Shown here in pieces: positions 5,886 through 6,249 of a stretch of 6,249 nt of DNA. The stretch lies in NCBI GenBank assembly GCA_021162305.1, contig JAGGYX010000037.1, positions 1 through 6,249 of the forward strand. The letters run 5' to 3'. This DNA comes from Thermoplasmata archaeon. GTDB lineage: Archaea > Thermoplasmatota > E2 > UBA202 > JdFR-43. The position numbers were made by a program, and so were the translations under genes. Within the stretch, counting starts at the first letter, position 1; each line of letters opens with the position of its first letter. The notes under the pieces were generated by a model. That model was not told the DNA's origin. It made no database searches and was given only the letters and a program-made list of their open reading frames with translations.

Positions 5886-6249
5886 AATATTTGGCAAGAG
5901 AGCTGCGAAATCCTCTCAAATCAATTACATAAAAAGAAGTTTGGAAAGAGCATTTATAGAGGTTAGACCAGAAGCATATATTTCATTTGCCTGGATGAAT
6001 GGGATAATGGGGGCTATAGCAGGCATGGGTTTGATAATATTATATGCAATGCTTCCTTCATTCGGCATTATTCTCCCTCCAAAATTGCTTGCAATTATAA
6101 TACCCTCGCCCATACTTCTGGGGGCAATGGCATATTTCATAACCCTTATGATTCCTGAAACAAAAGCAAACTCCAGGAAAAAAGATATAGAGAATAAGCT
6201 TCCTTACGCCCTCAATTTTATAGCTGCTTTATCTACGGCTGGAATCACC
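5854..6249 (+). CDS. TadC/FlaJ-like membrane platform protein of the secretion machine (5' part, runs off window)
   Basis: The first 132 codons of an inner-membrane platform protein (T2SF/GspF family) that partners the upstream ATPase; the frame is open to the last base. The N-terminus, LTKYQSLCYKIFGKRA, is a basic cytoplasmic segment like that of archaeal TadC-type proteins. Two membrane segments follow, at about 42-66 (ISFAWMNGIMGAIAGMGLII) and 78-100 (LLAIIIPSPILLGAMAYFIT). Then a basic stretch, ETKANSRKKDIENK, leads into LPYALNFIAALSTAGIT at 116-132, the opening signature of the cytoplasmic T2SF domain. The rest of that domain and the later membrane segments lie beyond the window. The start is supported by GGAGAGG upstream and by the conserved-looking N-terminus; the next in-frame ATG (codon 48) would cut into the first membrane segment. 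The 32-nt overlap implies coupled translation and a fixed ratio with the ATPase. Confidence 0.87.
   Translation, partial: MLTKYQSLCYKIFGKRAAKSSQINYIKRSLERAFIEVRPEAYISFAWMNGIMGAIAGMGLIILYAMLPSFGIILPPKLLAIIIPSPILLGAMAYFITLMIPETKANSRKKDIENKLPYALNFIAALSTAGIT

Noticed and set aside
5489..6140. Three minus-strand open frames opposite the ATPase end and the TadC-like gene
   Set aside because: The plus strand carries strong family motifs throughout; the reverse frames have low-complexity composition and no start signals.

Overview
The window is a piece of an archaeal chromosome. The clearest marker is a zinc-ribbon RNase P protein of the Rpp21/Rnp4 type, a family found in archaea and eukaryotes and not in bacteria. 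Other archaeal signs are leaderless, TATA-driven starts (A/T-rich boxes centred about 24-26 nt before the ATG at 3118 and 4143), a family-4 Fe-S uracil-DNA glycosylase, and an archaeal secretion/pilus ATPase followed by a TadC/FlaJ-like membrane protein. The DNA is A+T-rich. The mix of a gingipain-type (C25) surface peptidase, a small Ig-like exported protein and an archaeal Tad-type machine suggests a euryarchaeon, perhaps Thermoplasmatota; that placement is inference.

Layout. Bases 1-253 hold no certain gene. There is a weak open frame leaving the left edge on the minus strand, a cluster of short inverted repeats, and an A/T-rich promoter region. On the plus strand follow: (1) a large exported protein with wall-binding-like alpha/beta repeats, an inserted beta-rich stretch and a C-terminal C25 cysteine peptidase domain (254-2275); (2) a small flavodoxin coupled to it by an ATGA overlap (2272-2748); (3) RNase P protein component 4 (GTG start, 2771-3094); (4) a small exported Ig-like protein with its own leaderless promoter (3118-3537); (5) a family-4 uracil-DNA glycosylase overlapping it by 8 nt (3530-4087); (6) a GspE/TadA/FlaI-type ATPase with its own strong leaderless promoter (4143-5885); (7) the first 132 codons of its TadC/FlaJ-like membrane partner, overlapping the ATPase gene by 32 nt and running off the right edge (5854-6249).

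Function. All confident genes lie on one strand and form two or three tight transcription units. Two themes are interleaved: cell surface and export (C25 peptidase, Ig-like protein, secretion ATPase plus membrane platform) and housekeeping (flavodoxin, RNase P, DNA repair). ATPase and TadC-like protein almost certainly form one machine: the ATPase powers assembly of a type IV-like pilus or export of a substrate through the membrane platform. No pilin, archaellin or prepilin peptidase is visible here, so the type of machine cannot be fixed. I see no RNA gene, CRISPR array, complete mobile element or obvious new defence system. The least ordinary item is the domain architecture of the C25 protein.
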